Shown: positions 50,872 to 60,885 of the stretch, piece after piece | Layout of the letters: the number at the start of each line of letters is the position of its first letter | How positions within the stretch are numbered: position 1 is the first letter of the stretch | Assembly: GCF_004683905.1 (NCBI RefSeq) | Contig: NZ_CP038438.1 | Location: 4,402,001 to 4,466,000, forward strand | Source of the DNA: Pseudomonas fluorescens | Lineage (GTDB): Bacteria; Pseudomonadota; Gammaproteobacteria; Pseudomonadales; Pseudomonadaceae | Direction: 5' to 3' | DNA length: 64,000 bases | The notes under the pieces: model-generated | Databases searched by the model: none | What the model was told of the DNA's origin: nothing | The model's input: the letters and a program-made list of their open reading frames with translations, nothing else | Translations under genes and position numbers: made by a program

Positions 50872-53115
50872 TCACGGAGTACGGTTACGCCGCGTCTCGA
50901 TGATGTTCGGCAACTGCGAAATCCGCCCCAGCAAGCGCCCCAGCGCATCCAGCCCGGGAATCTCGATGGTCAGCGACATCAGCGCGGTGTTGTCTTCCTT
51001 GTTCGAGCGGGTATTGACCGCCAGCACGTTGATCCGCTCATTGAGCAGCACCTGCGAGACGTCACGCAGCAGACCGGAACGGTCGTAGGCGCGGATGACG
51101 ATGTCCACCGGATAGGTGAGCACCGGCACCGGGCCCCAACTGACCTGGATGATCCGCTCCGGCTCGCGCCCGGCCAGTTGCAGCACCGAGGCGCAGTCCT
51201 GCCGGTGAATGCTCACGCCGCGGCCCTGAGTGATGTAGCCGACGATCGCGTCGCCCGGCAGCGGCTGGCAGCAGCCGGCCATCTGCGTCATCAGGTTGCC
51301 GACACCCTGGATCTGAATGTCGCCGCGCTTGCCCGGCTTGTAGCCAGTGGCCTTGCGCGGAATCAGCTCCAGCTGTTCGTTGCCACGCTCCGGCTCGACC
51401 AATTGCTGCGCCAGGTTGACCAGTTGCGCCAGACGCAGGTCGCCGGCACCGAGGGCGGCGAACATGTCTTCGGCGGTTTTCATGTTGGCCTTTTCGGCCA
51501 GCTTGTCGAAATCCACCGCCGGCAGACCGAGGCGATTGAGTTCGCGCTCGATCAGGGTTTTACCGGCCGCGACGTTCTGGTCACGGGCCTGCAACTTGAA
51601 CCAGTGAACGATCTTCGCCCGCGCCCGCGAGGTGGTGACGTAACCCAGGTTCGGGTTCAGCCAGTCACGGCTCGGCGTACCGTGCTTGCTGGTGATGATC
51701 TCGACCTGCTCACCGGTCTGCAGGCTGTAGTTGAGCGGCACGATCCGCCCGTTGATCTTCGCGCCACGGCAGTTGTGCCCGATTTCGGTGTGCACGCGGT
51801 AGGCGAAGTCCAGCGGCGTCGCCCCCTTCGGCAAATCGATGGCGTGGCCGTCGGGGGTGAAGATGTACACCCGGTCCGGTTCGATATCGACCCGCAGCTG
51901 TTCGGCCAGACCACCGATGTCGCCCAGCTCTTCGTGCCATTCGAGCACCTGCCGCAGCCAGGAGATTTTCTCTTCGTAGTGGTTCGAGCCGGATTTGACG
52001 TCGGTGCCCTTGTAGCGCCAGTGCGCGCAGACGCCGAGCTCGGCCTCTTCGTGCATCGAGTGCGTACGGATCTGCACTTCCAGCACCTTGCCTTCCGGAC
52101 CGATTACCGCGGTGTGCAGCGAGCGGTAGCCGTTCTCTTTCGGGTTGGCGATGTAGTCGTCGAATTCCTTCGGGATGTGCCGCCACAGGGTGTGGACGAT
52201 GCCGAGCGCGGTGTAGCAGTCGCGCATTTCCGGCACCAGCACGCGCACCGCACGCACGTCGTAGATCTGGCTGAATTCCAGACCCTTGCGCTGCATTTTG
52301 CGCCAGATCGAATAGATGTGTTTCGCCCGGCCGCTGATGTCGGCGTCGACGCCGGTGGCCTGCAATTCGTCCTTGAGCTGGGTCATCACATCGCTGATGA
52401 ACCGCTCACGGTCCAGCCGCCGCTCATGGAGCAGCTTGGCGATCTGTTTGTATTGATCGGGTTCCAGGTAACGGAAGGACAAGTCCTCCAGCTCCCACTT
52501 GATATGACCGATGCCGAGCCGGTGCGCGAGCGGCGCATAGATGTCGAAGACTTCCCGGGCGACGCGGTTGCGCTTCTCGTCGTCAGCGGTTTTCACCGCG
52601 CGAATGGCGCAGGTACGTTCGGCCAGTTTGATCAGCGCGACACGAACGTCGTCGACCATCGCCACCAGCATCTTGCGCAGGTTTTCCACCTGGCCCTGAG
52701 TGCCCATCACCATCGACTGGCGCGGGCTGAGGCTGGCACTGATTGCCGCCATGCGCTGCACGCCGTCGATCAGTTTGGCCACGACGGGACCGAAGCGCTG
52801 GCTGACCGCCGCGAGTTCGATCTGACCTTCGCGGACGCCGCGATACAGCACCGCCGCGACCAGCGAATCCTGATCGAGTTTGAGGTCGGCGAGGATCTCG
52901 GCGATCTCCAGTCCCGTGCTGAAACTGCCGGAGCCTTCGGCCCACAGATTCTTCTTGGCATTGGACTGCTGTTCGGCCTCGCGAGCGAACTCGCAGGCTT
53001 CTTTCAAGGCTTCGCGATCCAGTGCCATGTCGACACTGACCGCGTGATCGAGCCAAGCCTCGAGATTGATACTGCCGTCAGTGTTGATCGGCTGGTGTGC
53101 TCTCACCTGTACCAT
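50872..53115 (-). CDS. relA: GTP pyrophosphokinase RelA
   Basis: 747 aa. The N-terminal hydrolase domain has lost its HD motif (around LVAAVLYRGVREGQIELAAV), as expected of a synthetase-only RelA. The synthetase domain (YDVRAVRVLVPEMRDCYTAL, PKENGYRSLHTAVIG), a TGS domain (YIFTPDGHAIDLPKGATPLD), the zinc-finger-like segment MAGCCQPLPGDAIVGYITQG and a C-terminal ACT domain follow. It makes (p)ppGpp on ribosomes carrying uncharged tRNA. The stable-RNA promoter at 21280-21315 would be one of its downstream targets. Confidence 0.97.
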   Translation of the reverse strand: MVQVRAHQPINTDGSINLEAWLDHAVSVDMALDREALKEACEFAREAEQQSNAKKNLWAEGSGSFSTGLEIAEILADLKLDQDSLVAAVLYRGVREGQIELAAVSQRFGPVVAKLIDGVQRMAAISASLSPRQSMVMGTQGQVENLRKMLVAMVDDVRVALIKLAERTCAIRAVKTADDEKRNRVAREVFDIYAPLAHRLGIGHIKWELEDLSFRYLEPDQYKQIAKLLHERRLDRERFISDVMTQLKDELQATGVDADISGRAKHIYSIWRKMQRKGLEFSQIYDVRAVRVLVPEMRDCYTALGIVHTLWRHIPKEFDDYIANPKENGYRSLHTAVIGPEGKVLEVQIRTHSMHEEAELGVCAHWRYKGTDVKSGSNHYEEKISWLRQVLEWHEELGDIGGLAEQLRVDIEPDRVYIFTPDGHAIDLPKGATPLDFAYRVHTEIGHNCRGAKINGRIVPLNYSLQTGEQVEIITSKHGTPSRDWLNPNLGYVTTSRARAKIVHWFKLQARDQNVAAGKTLIERELNRLGLPAVDFDKLAEKANMKTAEDMFAALGAGDLRLAQLVNLAQQLVEPERGNEQLELIPRKATGYKPGKRGDIQIQGVGNLMTQMAGCCQPLPGDAIVGYITQGRGVSIHRQDCASVLQLAGREPERIIQVSWGPVPVLTYPVDIVIRAYDRSGLLRDVSQVLLNERINVLAVNTRSNKEDNTALMSLTIEIPGLDALGRLLGRISQLPNIIETRRNRTP

Positions 53116-53216
53116 GCTGCTTTACCTTCCCTACGACGCAGATTCAATGCGTCAAATCGCTGACCCTCAACGCCCGTATGCGCTCGCAGGGCTAAAGCGA
53201 GCGCCGCCCGGACAGG

Positions 53217-54593
53217 TCAGACGGATTCAGACGAGCCATCCTGGCTCGCTTCAAATAACGCCATGGCCTCGACATGTGCCGTCTGAGGAAACATATCGAG
53301 AATCCCGGCACGTTTTAACCGGTAGCCCTGCTTGATCAATTCGACCGTATCGCGCGCCAGAGTTGCAGGGTTGCACGATACATACACCAACCGTTTGGCA
53401 CCCAGGGTCGCGAGCTTGCGCACCACCTCGAAAGCACCGTCACGCGGTGGGTCCAAGAGTACCGCAGAAAAGCCGTTTCCGATCCACTGAGCATCGGTCA
53501 AAGGCTGGGATAAATCGGCTTGAAAAAACTTTGTGTTATGCAAATTGTTGCTAGCGGCATTTGCAGCGGCACGGTCGACCATGGTCTGCACGCCCTCTAC
53601 CGCCACCACTTCACGCACGCTTTTGGCCAGCGGCAAGGCGAAGTTGCCCAGACCGCAGAAAAGGTCGAGCACGCGCTCGTCACCGGTCGGCTTCAGCCAG
53701 TCCAGCGCCTGCGCGACCATGGCCTCATTGACCCCGGCGTTGACCTGAATGAAATCCCCCGGGCGCCAGGCCAGATCCAGATCCCACTGCTCCAGGCGAT
53801 AACCCAGCGACTGCGTGGCATCTACCGGTTGCGGCTGGCCGTCGCCATGCAGCCACAGTTGCGCTTCATGGAACTGGCAGAAATCCTTGAGGATCGTCAG
53901 GTCGGCTTCGGACAGCGGCGCCATGTGTCGCAACAACACCGCCAGCGATGAACCACTGAACAACTCGACATGCCCCAACGCCTGCGGTTTGCTCAAACGA
54001 CGGAGCATCTCCGGCAAGCGGGTCATGATCGGCTGCAAGGGCTGTACCAGCACCGGGCATTCGTTGATGGCGACGATGTCCTGGCTGCCGGCAGCGCGGA
54101 AACCGACTTCAAGCTGCTTGGCTTTCATGTCCCAGCGCACGGCGATCCGCGCGCGGCGGCGATAGCCGAATTCCGGGCCAGTCAACGGCGCAGCCCATTC
54201 GTCAGGCGCGACCCCGGCGACCTTCGACAGCTGCTCGGCGAGCATGCGCTGTTTCAGGGCAAGCTGCTCGGCGTGGGGCAAGTGTTGCACGCTGCACCCG
54301 CCGCAGCGGCCGGCATGCTGACAGGCTGCCGGGCGACGCAACTCGCTGGCCTTGAACACGCGCTCGGTGCGCGCCTCGACCACTTTGCCGCGGGCGCCAA
54401 GCACCCGCGCCTCGACCTCTTCACCGGCGAGGGCGCCGAGGACGAACCAGGTTTTGCCTTCGAAAAACGCGATGCCGCGACCGTCATTGGCCAGGCGCTC
54501 GATGTTCAAGCGCTGTTTTTTGCCAGTCGGAATGTGCGCGGCCTTGCTGCCGCCAGTGGGCTGGAAGCGCAGGCCTCTCTCGTGCTTGGCCAT
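53217..54593 (-). CDS. rlmD: 23S rRNA (uracil-1939-C5)-methyltransferase
   Basis: 458 aa. An N-terminal TRAM domain (IERLANDGRGIAFFEGKTWF), an iron-sulphur cluster set (Cys91, Cys97, Cys100 in CQHAGRCGGC, plus Cys in NECPVL), the SAM motif VLDLFCGLGNFALPLA and the catalytic Cys in VSCNPATLARD. Matches RumA/RlmD. Its start overlaps the cysM stop. Confidence 0.96.
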   Translation of the reverse strand: MAKHERGLRFQPTGGSKAAHIPTGKKQRLNIERLANDGRGIAFFEGKTWFVLGALAGEEVEARVLGARGKVVEARTERVFKASELRRPAACQHAGRCGGCSVQHLPHAEQLALKQRMLAEQLSKVAGVAPDEWAAPLTGPEFGYRRRARIAVRWDMKAKQLEVGFRAAGSQDIVAINECPVLVQPLQPIMTRLPEMLRRLSKPQALGHVELFSGSSLAVLLRHMAPLSEADLTILKDFCQFHEAQLWLHGDGQPQPVDATQSLGYRLEQWDLDLAWRPGDFIQVNAGVNEAMVAQALDWLKPTGDERVLDLFCGLGNFALPLAKSVREVVAVEGVQTMVDRAAANAASNNLHNTKFFQADLSQPLTDAQWIGNGFSAVLLDPPRDGAFEVVRKLATLGAKRLVYVSCNPATLARDTVELIKQGYRLKRAGILDMFPQTAHVEAMALFEASQDGSSESV

Positions 54594-55495
54594 CAGTTGG
54601 GCGCGTCGAAAATGCCGGTCGACAGATAACGGTCGCCACGGTCGCAGATGATCGCGACGATCACCGCGTTTTCAACTTCTTTGGACAGGCGCAGCATCGC
54701 TGCCACCGCACCGCCCGAGGACACGCCACAGAAGATGCCTTCTTCGCGGGCCAGACGCCGGGTGACGTCCTCGGCTTCGCTTTGCGCCATGTCGACAATG
54801 CGGTCGACGCGGTCGGCCTGATAGATCTTCGGCAGGTATTCCTGCGGCCAGCGACGGATACCGGGAATGGCCGAGCCTTCCATCGGTTGCAGCCCGATGA
54901 TCTGCACGCTGTCGCTCTGCTCTTTCAAGTAGCGCGAGACGCCCATGATGGTGCCGGTGGTGCCCATCGAACTGACGAAATGGGTGATGGTGCCCTGGGT
55001 CTGACGCCAGATTTCCGGGCCGGTGGTGGTGTAGTGCGCTTCAGGGTTGTCGCCATTGGCGAACTGATCAAGCACCTTGCCACGACCTTCGGCTTCCATC
55101 CGCTGGGCGAGATCGCGAGCGCCTTCCATGCCCTCTTCCTGGCTGACCAGAATCAGCTCGGCACCGTAAGCGGTCATCGCCGCTTTACGTTCGGCACTGG
55201 AGTTGTCCGGCATGATCAGGATCATCTTGTAACCCTTGATCGCGGCGGCCATGGCCAGCGCAATCCCGGTGTTGCCCGAGGTCGCTTCGATCAGCGTGTC
55301 GCCGGCGTGGATCTGCCCGCGCAGTTCGGCACGGGTGATCATCGACAGCGCCGGACGGTCCTTGACCGAGCCCGCCGGGTTGTTCCCTTCGAGCTTGAGC
55401 AATAGGGTGTTGCTGGTGGCACCGGGCAGGCGCTGCAAACGCACCAGCGGAGTGTTGCCGACGCAATCGGCGATGGTTGGGTACTGCAGGGTCAT
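54593..55495 (-). CDS. cysM: Cysteine synthase B
   Basis: 300 aa from the ATG at 55495 (MTLQYPTIADCVGNTPLVRL). PLP Lys45 in NNPAGSVKDRP, the phosphate-binding TSGNTGIALA and the C-terminal Ser in VSSGGAVAAML are in place. The extra charged residues around KGYKMILIMPDNSSAERKAA fit CysM, which accepts thiosulphate as well as sulphide. Co-transcribed with rlmD. In P. aeruginosa pirA comes next upstream; here there is only repeat DNA. Confidence 0.95.
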   Translation of the reverse strand: MTLQYPTIADCVGNTPLVRLQRLPGATSNTLLLKLEGNNPAGSVKDRPALSMITRAELRGQIHAGDTLIEATSGNTGIALAMAAAIKGYKMILIMPDNSSAERKAAMTAYGAELILVSQEEGMEGARDLAQRMEAEGRGKVLDQFANGDNPEAHYTTTGPEIWRQTQGTITHFVSSMGTTGTIMGVSRYLKEQSDSVQIIGLQPMEGSAIPGIRRWPQEYLPKIYQADRVDRIVDMAQSEAEDVTRRLAREEGIFCGVSSGGAVAAMLRLSKEVENAVIVAIICDRGDRYLSTGIFDAPN

Positions 55496-55653
55496 GGCGT
55501 ATTCGCAATCCAGACGTGCGGGGGCGCCTATCATACCGGCAAACGTTCGCAGGCCATATCACGCAAAGTGCGGTGCTTATGGTTTCTGGGAATAAGCAGA
55601 TGAATGTCGCACCGGTGGTGCGACTTTTGAGTTCAGCGGTGAATCGAAGGGCC

Positions 55654-55753
55654 CCTTCGCGAGCAAGCCCGCTCCCACAGGAGGGTGGCGGTGTTGGTTA
55701 TACAATCTGCGGACGCCCCACATCCACTGTGGGAGCGGGCTTGCTCGCGAAGG
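55654..55753. repeat. REP-type inverted repeat overlapping the 3' end of a kinase gene
   Basis: Perfect 27-nt arms at 55654-55680 and 55727-55753 around 46 nt. The right arm and the spacer up to 55698 are inside the pirS-like coding region and encode its last residues and stop codon. Confidence 0.9.
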
Positions 55754-57122
55754 CGTCAGCCGTCACGCCGCCGTCATCGGCAATCAGCCGAAAATTCAAG
55801 CGCAACCCCGCCCCACCATTCTCCGCCCACACCATCCCACCCTGACGCTGCACCGCATTCCTCGCAATGCTCAACCCCAGTCCAAAACCACCATCCCCCG
55901 GACGCGAGCCGTCGAGGCGGGTGAAGGGTGAGAAGATCCGTTGCAGATCGCCCTCGGCCACCCCGCCGCCCTGATCCTCCAGCCATAAATGCCAGTAATC
56001 GCCGTCACGCCGTCCATCGAGGCGCACGATGCCGCCCTCGGGCGAATGCCGAATGGCGTTGCGCAGGATGTTCTCCAGCGCCTGCGCCAAAGTATTGAGG
56101 TTGCCGCGCACCCAGCACGACGCCGGCACCGCGCACTGCAATTGCAGGCTCGGCCAGCCGCTTTCATAACAGGCATTGTCGGTGAGCATTTCCCACAAGG
56201 CCTGAATCTGGATCGCCTCGTCCGGCAGCGGCGCACGCTCGGTGTCGAGCCACGCCAGTTGCAGGGTGTCTTCGACCAGTCGTTGCATGCCGTCGACTTC
56301 ACGGCTGATGCGCTCGCGCAGTTGCCGTAGATCCTGTTCGCTTTCACTGGCCACCCGCAGCCGGCTCAGCGGCGTGCGCAGTTCATGGGACAGGTCGCGC
56401 AGCAATTGCTGTTGCAGGGCGACGGTGGATTGCAGGCGTTCGGACATTGAATCGAAGGCCCGCGCCAGTTCACCGAGTTCGTCCGGGCGCTGGGTAATGC
56501 CGCTCGACAGACGCACATTCAATTGGTCGGCACGCCACGCATTGGCCTGCTTGCGTAGATTGTTCAGCGGCACCACCAGCAAGCGATACAGGCCGACACA
56601 CAGCAACAGAGTGAACAGCCCCGGAATCACCCCGTTGGTGATCACCCGCCAAAACACCCGGTATTTCCCCGGCAGGAAGCGCTCGGGCAACTCGATCACC
56701 AGACTGCCGGCAGACGGATTCTGCGGAAACGGTACGCGCAGCCATGGCCGGCCTTGCTTGTGGATCGGCCAGTCGAGGCCGCGCAAAAAGGTCAGGTGCT
56801 GGATTTCCTGTTCATCCAGCGGATCGCTGCTCAACGACTGCAGATTGCGGTCGATCACCCCGACCCAGGCGGCTTCGCGCAGCTCCATGCTCTGCAACCA
56901 GTTATCGACCCCGTCACGCTCACCGCGCTGCCACGCGCGCTCGGCTTCGCCGGCATAGCGGCTGAGGGTGCCGCGCGCCTCGTCGGAGAGATACTGGTTG
57001 CGCTCTTCCATGTAGCGGCCCCAGGACCAGCTCAGCCAGATCATCAACAGACAGAACGCTACCAGCAGACACGCCAGTTTCCAGAACAGCGAATGCCGCC
57101 CCGGCAGGTCAGAGACTTTCAT
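55698..57122 (-). CDS. pirS: PirS-like sensor histidine kinase
   Basis: 474 aa from the ATG at 57122. Membrane helix about 13-33, a periplasmic sensor of about 125 residues, helix about 164-184, HAMP, HisKA with His246 (DLSHELRTP) and HATPase (NAIRHSPEGG, GGFGLGLSIARNAVQRQGG). It overlaps the regulator gene upstream by 14 nt. Position and order match P. aeruginosa PirS (PA0930), which with PirR controls the ferric-enterobactin receptor pirA. The final 20 residues (DAFASKPAPTVDVGRPQIV and one before) are encoded by a REP element, so the original C-terminus was extended or replaced. Confidence 0.88.
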   Translation of the reverse strand: MKVSDLPGRHSLFWKLACLLVAFCLLMIWLSWSWGRYMEERNQYLSDEARGTLSRYAGEAERAWQRGERDGVDNWLQSMELREAAWVGVIDRNLQSLSSDPLDEQEIQHLTFLRGLDWPIHKQGRPWLRVPFPQNPSAGSLVIELPERFLPGKYRVFWRVITNGVIPGLFTLLLCVGLYRLLVVPLNNLRKQANAWRADQLNVRLSSGITQRPDELGELARAFDSMSERLQSTVALQQQLLRDLSHELRTPLSRLRVASESEQDLRQLRERISREVDGMQRLVEDTLQLAWLDTERAPLPDEAIQIQALWEMLTDNACYESGWPSLQLQCAVPASCWVRGNLNTLAQALENILRNAIRHSPEGGIVRLDGRRDGDYWHLWLEDQGGGVAEGDLQRIFSPFTRLDGSRPGDGGFGLGLSIARNAVQRQGGMVWAENGGAGLRLNFRLIADDGGVTADAFASKPAPTVDVGRPQIV

Positions 57123-57831
57123 CGGTGGCACTCAGCACATAACCCTTGCCCCACACCGTGCGCACTTCCCGTTCGGCGTAACCGATGGCCTTGAGTTTGC
57201 GGCGGATCTGGCTGATGTGCATGTCAAGGCTGCGGTCGTGGGCCGCGTAGCCGCGTTGCAGCACATGCTGATAAAGGAAGGCCTTGCTCAGCACTTCTTC
57301 GTCGTTGCGATTGAGGGTTTCCAGCAGACGGTATTCGCTGCGGGTCAGGCCGGCGGCTTGTGCGTTATAGAAGACTTCGCACTGTTCGTCGTCGAAACGC
57401 AGCGCGCCGTGGATCGTAGCCGGGGCAATCGCTGCCGGGCGCCGATCCAGCGCCACCCGGCGCAGGATCGCCTCGATCCGTACATGCAGCTCGGCCATGC
57501 TGAACGGCTTGGGCAGGTAATCATCGGCGCCCAGGCGAAAACCGCTGATGCGATCGGCCTCGGCGCCCAGCGCCGACATCAGCAGCACCGGCGTCGAATG
57601 GCTCTGGCGCAATTGCGTCAGCACCTTCAGGCCGTCGAGCCCCGGCAGCAGAATGTCCATCAGCACCACGTCGAACGGCTGGTGACGCGCAATGTTCAGC
57701 CCTTCCTGACCGTTCTGGCACCAGGTCACCGCAAATCCGCTGCGGCCCAGATGCTCGTGAACATAGGCGCCCAGCACCGGGTCGTCCTCAATGGCGAGAA
57801 TGCGTGGCAGGTCGGTGGAAACAGGAGTCAT
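57109..57831 (-). CDS. pirR: PirR-like response regulator
   Basis: 240 aa. Receiver with DD (16-17), phospho-acceptor Asp59 (VVLMDILLPG) and Lys in DDYLPKPF; C-terminal OmpR-type winged helix (RSLDMHISQIRRKLKAIGYA, VWGKGYVLS). It is divergent from gacS over 217 bp, as in P. aeruginosa PA0929/PA0928. It is co-translated with the kinase gene. Its classical target pirA is not in the neighbourhood, so the present target is open. Confidence 0.9.
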   Translation of the reverse strand: MTPVSTDLPRILAIEDDPVLGAYVHEHLGRSGFAVTWCQNGQEGLNIARHQPFDVVLMDILLPGLDGLKVLTQLRQSHSTPVLLMSALGAEADRISGFRLGADDYLPKPFSMAELHVRIEAILRRVALDRRPAAIAPATIHGALRFDDEQCEVFYNAQAAGLTRSEYRLLETLNRNDEEVLSKAFLYQHVLQRGYAAHDRSLDMHISQIRRKLKAIGYAEREVRTVWGKGYVLSATDESL

Positions 57832-58048
57832 GAGTATCTGCTAATAATTCTCAGTTGGCCGATTATTCAAGATTGCCCGCCATCGGGCAACCCAAGCTTG
57901 ACCGGCCGGACAAACGCGCCAGGCCGCGCCGACCAATGGCGACATGATTTTTCCGAAGATTGCCCGCCTGCAAATCGCTACACTGCGCCAATGTCGCGTG
58001 CCGGACGCACGTGCGAGTCAACAGTTCAGCGGGATGCAGGAGATGGGT

Positions 58049-60802
58049 GTGCTCAAGAAACTGGGAATCAAAGGTCGCGTGTTGTTGCTGACCCTGTTGC
58101 CCACCAGCCTGATGGCGTTGGTGCTCGGTGGCTATTTCACCTGGATGCAACAGTCCGATTTGCAGACCCAATTGATGCAGCGCGGTGAAATGATCGCCGA
58201 ACAACTGGCGCCGCTGGTGGCGCCCGCCATGGGCCATGGCAACACCGATCTGCTCGAACGCATCGCCACCCAGTCCCTCGAACAGCCTGACGTGCGCGCC
58301 GTCACCTTCCTCGCCCCCGACCGCACACCGCTGGCGCACGCCGGCCCGACCATGCTCAATCAGGCGCCCAGCGGTGACAGTGCACAACTGCAACGGCGCA
58401 GCGGCAATGACGCCACCCGTTACCTGATGCCGGTGTTCGGCAAGCATCGCAACCTCGCTGGTGATCTGATCCCCGAAGAATCCGACCGTCTGCTCGGCTG
58501 GGTCGAACTGGAGCTGTCGCACAACGGCATGCTGCTGCGCGGTTATCGCAGCCTGTTTGCCAGCCTGCTGCTGATCGCCGCCGGTCTGGCGGGCGCGGCC
58601 CTGCTCGCGTTGCGCATGGGCCGCACCATCAACCGCCCGCTGAGCCAGATCAAACAGGCGGTTGCCCAGCTCAAGGACGGTCATCTGGAAACCCGCCTGC
58701 CACCGCTCGGCAGTCAGGAACTGGACGAGCTCGCCTCGGGCATCAACCGCATGGCCGGCACCCTGCAGAACGCTCGCGAAGAACTGCAGCACAGCGTCGA
58801 TCAGGCCACCGAAGACGTGCGGCAGAATCTGGAAACCATCGAAATCCAGAACATCGAACTGGATCTGGCACGCAAAGAGGCGCTGGAGGCGAGCCGGATC
58901 AAATCCGAGTTCCTCGCCAACATGAGCCATGAGATCCGCACGCCGCTCAACGGCATTCTCGGTTTCACGCATCTGTTGCAGAAAAGCGAACTGACGCCGC
59001 GCCAGCTCGACTATCTGGGCACCATCGAAAAGTCCGCCGACAGCCTGCTGGGGATCATCAACGAGATTCTCGATTTCTCGAAGATCGAGGCCGGCAAACT
59101 GGTGCTCGACCACATCCCGTTCAACCTGCGCGATCTGCTGCAGGACACCCTGACCATCCTGGCCCCGGCCGCCCACGCAAAGCAGTTGGAGCTGGTGAGT
59201 CTGGTTTATCGCGACACGCCGCTGTCACTGGTCGGCGACCCGCTGCGCCTCAAGCAGATCCTCACCAACCTGGTCAGCAACGCGATCAAGTTCACCCGCG
59301 AAGGCACCATCGTCGCCCGCGCCATGCTTGAAGAAGAACACGAAGACAGCGTGCAGTTGCGCATCAGCATTCAGGACACCGGCATCGGCCTGTCGAGTCA
59401 GGACGTGCGCGCGTTGTTCCAGGCATTCAGTCAGGCCGACAACTCGCTGTCGCGCCAACCCGGCGGTACCGGTCTGGGTCTGGTGATCTCCAAGCGTCTG
59501 ATCGAACAGATGGGTGGCGAAATCGGCGTCGACAGCACCCCGGGCGAAGGCTCGGAATTTTGGATCAGCCTGAGCCTGCCGAAAACCCGCGACGACAGCG
59601 AAGACCTGCCGGGCCCGCCGCTGCTCGGGCGTCGCGTGGCGGTGCTGGAAAATCACGAACTGGCACGTCAGGCGCTGCAGCATCAACTGGAAGACTGCGG
59701 CCTCGACGTCACGCCGTTCAATACGCTGGAGAGCCTGACCAACGGCGTCACTGGCGCGCATCAGACCGATCAGGCGATCGACCTTGCGGTGCTCGGCATC
59801 ACCAGCAACGACATGCTCCCGGAGCGCCTGAACCAGCACATCTGGGATCTCGAACACCTCGGTTGCAAAGTGTTGGTGCTGTGCCCGACCACCGAACAGA
59901 CGCTGTTCCATCTCTCGGTGCCCAACCCGCACAGCCAGCTCCAGGCGAAACCGGCCTGCACGCGCAAACTGCGTCGGGCGTTGGCCGATCTGGCCAATCC
60001 ACGCCAGCCGCGCAACGAGCCGGGTGAACCGCTGTCGAGCCGTGCACCGAAAGTGCTGTGCGTCGACGACAACCCGGCCAACCTGTTGCTGGTGCAGACT
60101 CTGCTCGAAGACATGGGCGCCAAGGTTCTGGCCGTGGAAAGCGGCTACGCAGCAGTCAAAGCGGTGCAGAGCGAATCCTTCGATCTGGTGCTGATGGACG
60201 TACAGATGCCGGGCATGGACGGACGCCAGACCACCGAAACTATCCGCCAGTGGGAAAGCGAACGGCATAGCACACCGCTGCCGATCGTCGCCCTCACCGC
60301 CCACGCCATGGCCAACGAAAAACGCGCCTTGCTGCAAAGCGGCATGGATGACTATCTGACCAAGCCGATCAGCGAGCGGCAACTGGCGCAAGTGGTGCTG
60401 AAGTGGACCGGTCTGGCCTTGCGCAATCAAGGAACGGAACGGGCCAGCGACAGCGCGGCGGGTGGCAGTGAGTTGCCGGTGCTCGACCACGAAGAAGGCC
60501 TGCGCCTGGCCGCCGGCAAGGCCGATCTGGCAGCCGACATGCTGGCCATGTTGCTCGCCTCGCTGGAGGCCGACCGCGAAGCCATTCGTGCCGCCAGTGA
60601 AGCTCGCGATCAGAACGCGCTGATCGAGCGCGTGCATCGTTTGCACGGTGCGACCCGATATTGTGGCGTGCCGCAGTTACGCGCGGCCTGTCAGCGCAGT
60701 GAAACCCTGCTCAAACAGGGCGATCCGAAGGCAGTGGTGGCGCTGGAAGAACTGGAGCGGGCGATCAATCGACTCGCGACGCAAGCCAGGATCAGCGCCT
60801 GA
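58049..60802 (+). CDS. gacS: Global sensor kinase GacS
   Basis: 917 aa from the GTG at 58049, six bases after AGGAG; the ATG at 58043 directly abuts that site and is less likely. Protein begins MLKKLGIKGRVLLLTLLPTS. Order: helix about 11-32, periplasmic sensor, helix about 165-190, HAMP, HisKA with His294, HATPase (GGTGLGLVISKRL), receiver with Asp717 (LVLMDVQMPG), Hpt with His863 (VHRLHG). These three phosphorelay residues are at the known GacS numbers. GacS activates GacA, which drives the rsmX/Y/Z small RNAs and thereby secondary metabolism, exoenzymes and biofilm traits. Confidence 0.98.
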   Translation: MLKKLGIKGRVLLLTLLPTSLMALVLGGYFTWMQQSDLQTQLMQRGEMIAEQLAPLVAPAMGHGNTDLLERIATQSLEQPDVRAVTFLAPDRTPLAHAGPTMLNQAPSGDSAQLQRRSGNDATRYLMPVFGKHRNLAGDLIPEESDRLLGWVELELSHNGMLLRGYRSLFASLLLIAAGLAGAALLALRMGRTINRPLSQIKQAVAQLKDGHLETRLPPLGSQELDELASGINRMAGTLQNAREELQHSVDQATEDVRQNLETIEIQNIELDLARKEALEASRIKSEFLANMSHEIRTPLNGILGFTHLLQKSELTPRQLDYLGTIEKSADSLLGIINEILDFSKIEAGKLVLDHIPFNLRDLLQDTLTILAPAAHAKQLELVSLVYRDTPLSLVGDPLRLKQILTNLVSNAIKFTREGTIVARAMLEEEHEDSVQLRISIQDTGIGLSSQDVRALFQAFSQADNSLSRQPGGTGLGLVISKRLIEQMGGEIGVDSTPGEGSEFWISLSLPKTRDDSEDLPGPPLLGRRVAVLENHELARQALQHQLEDCGLDVTPFNTLESLTNGVTGAHQTDQAIDLAVLGITSNDMLPERLNQHIWDLEHLGCKVLVLCPTTEQTLFHLSVPNPHSQLQAKPACTRKLRRALADLANPRQPRNEPGEPLSSRAPKVLCVDDNPANLLLVQTLLEDMGAKVLAVESGYAAVKAVQSESFDLVLMDVQMPGMDGRQTTETIRQWESERHSTPLPIVALTAHAMANEKRALLQSGMDDYLTKPISERQLAQVVLKWTGLALRNQGTERASDSAAGGSELPVLDHEEGLRLAAGKADLAADMLAMLLASLEADREAIRAASEARDQNALIERVHRLHGATRYCGVPQLRAACQRSETLLKQGDPKAVVALEELERAINRLATQARISA

Positions 60803-60885
60803 TCCACGGCAATGCCGGCAGCGGCATCCGCCGTTAAAGTGGTGGCCGTCAACGCTGACTCGCCACCCCGTTCCAGGAGGAATTC

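Noticed and set aside
50872..53115. RelA with lost HD motif as a defective gene
   Set aside because: Loss of hydrolase residues is normal for RelA in gammaproteobacteria; SpoT carries the hydrolase.
50764..53163. A very long open frame on the plus strand opposite relA
   Set aside because: It mirrors the relA codons, has no domain logic and no start signal; GC-rich third positions commonly open such antisense frames. Similar long antisense frames opposite the dipeptidase (18703-20376) and the chemoreceptor (23044-25008) were rejected for the same reason.
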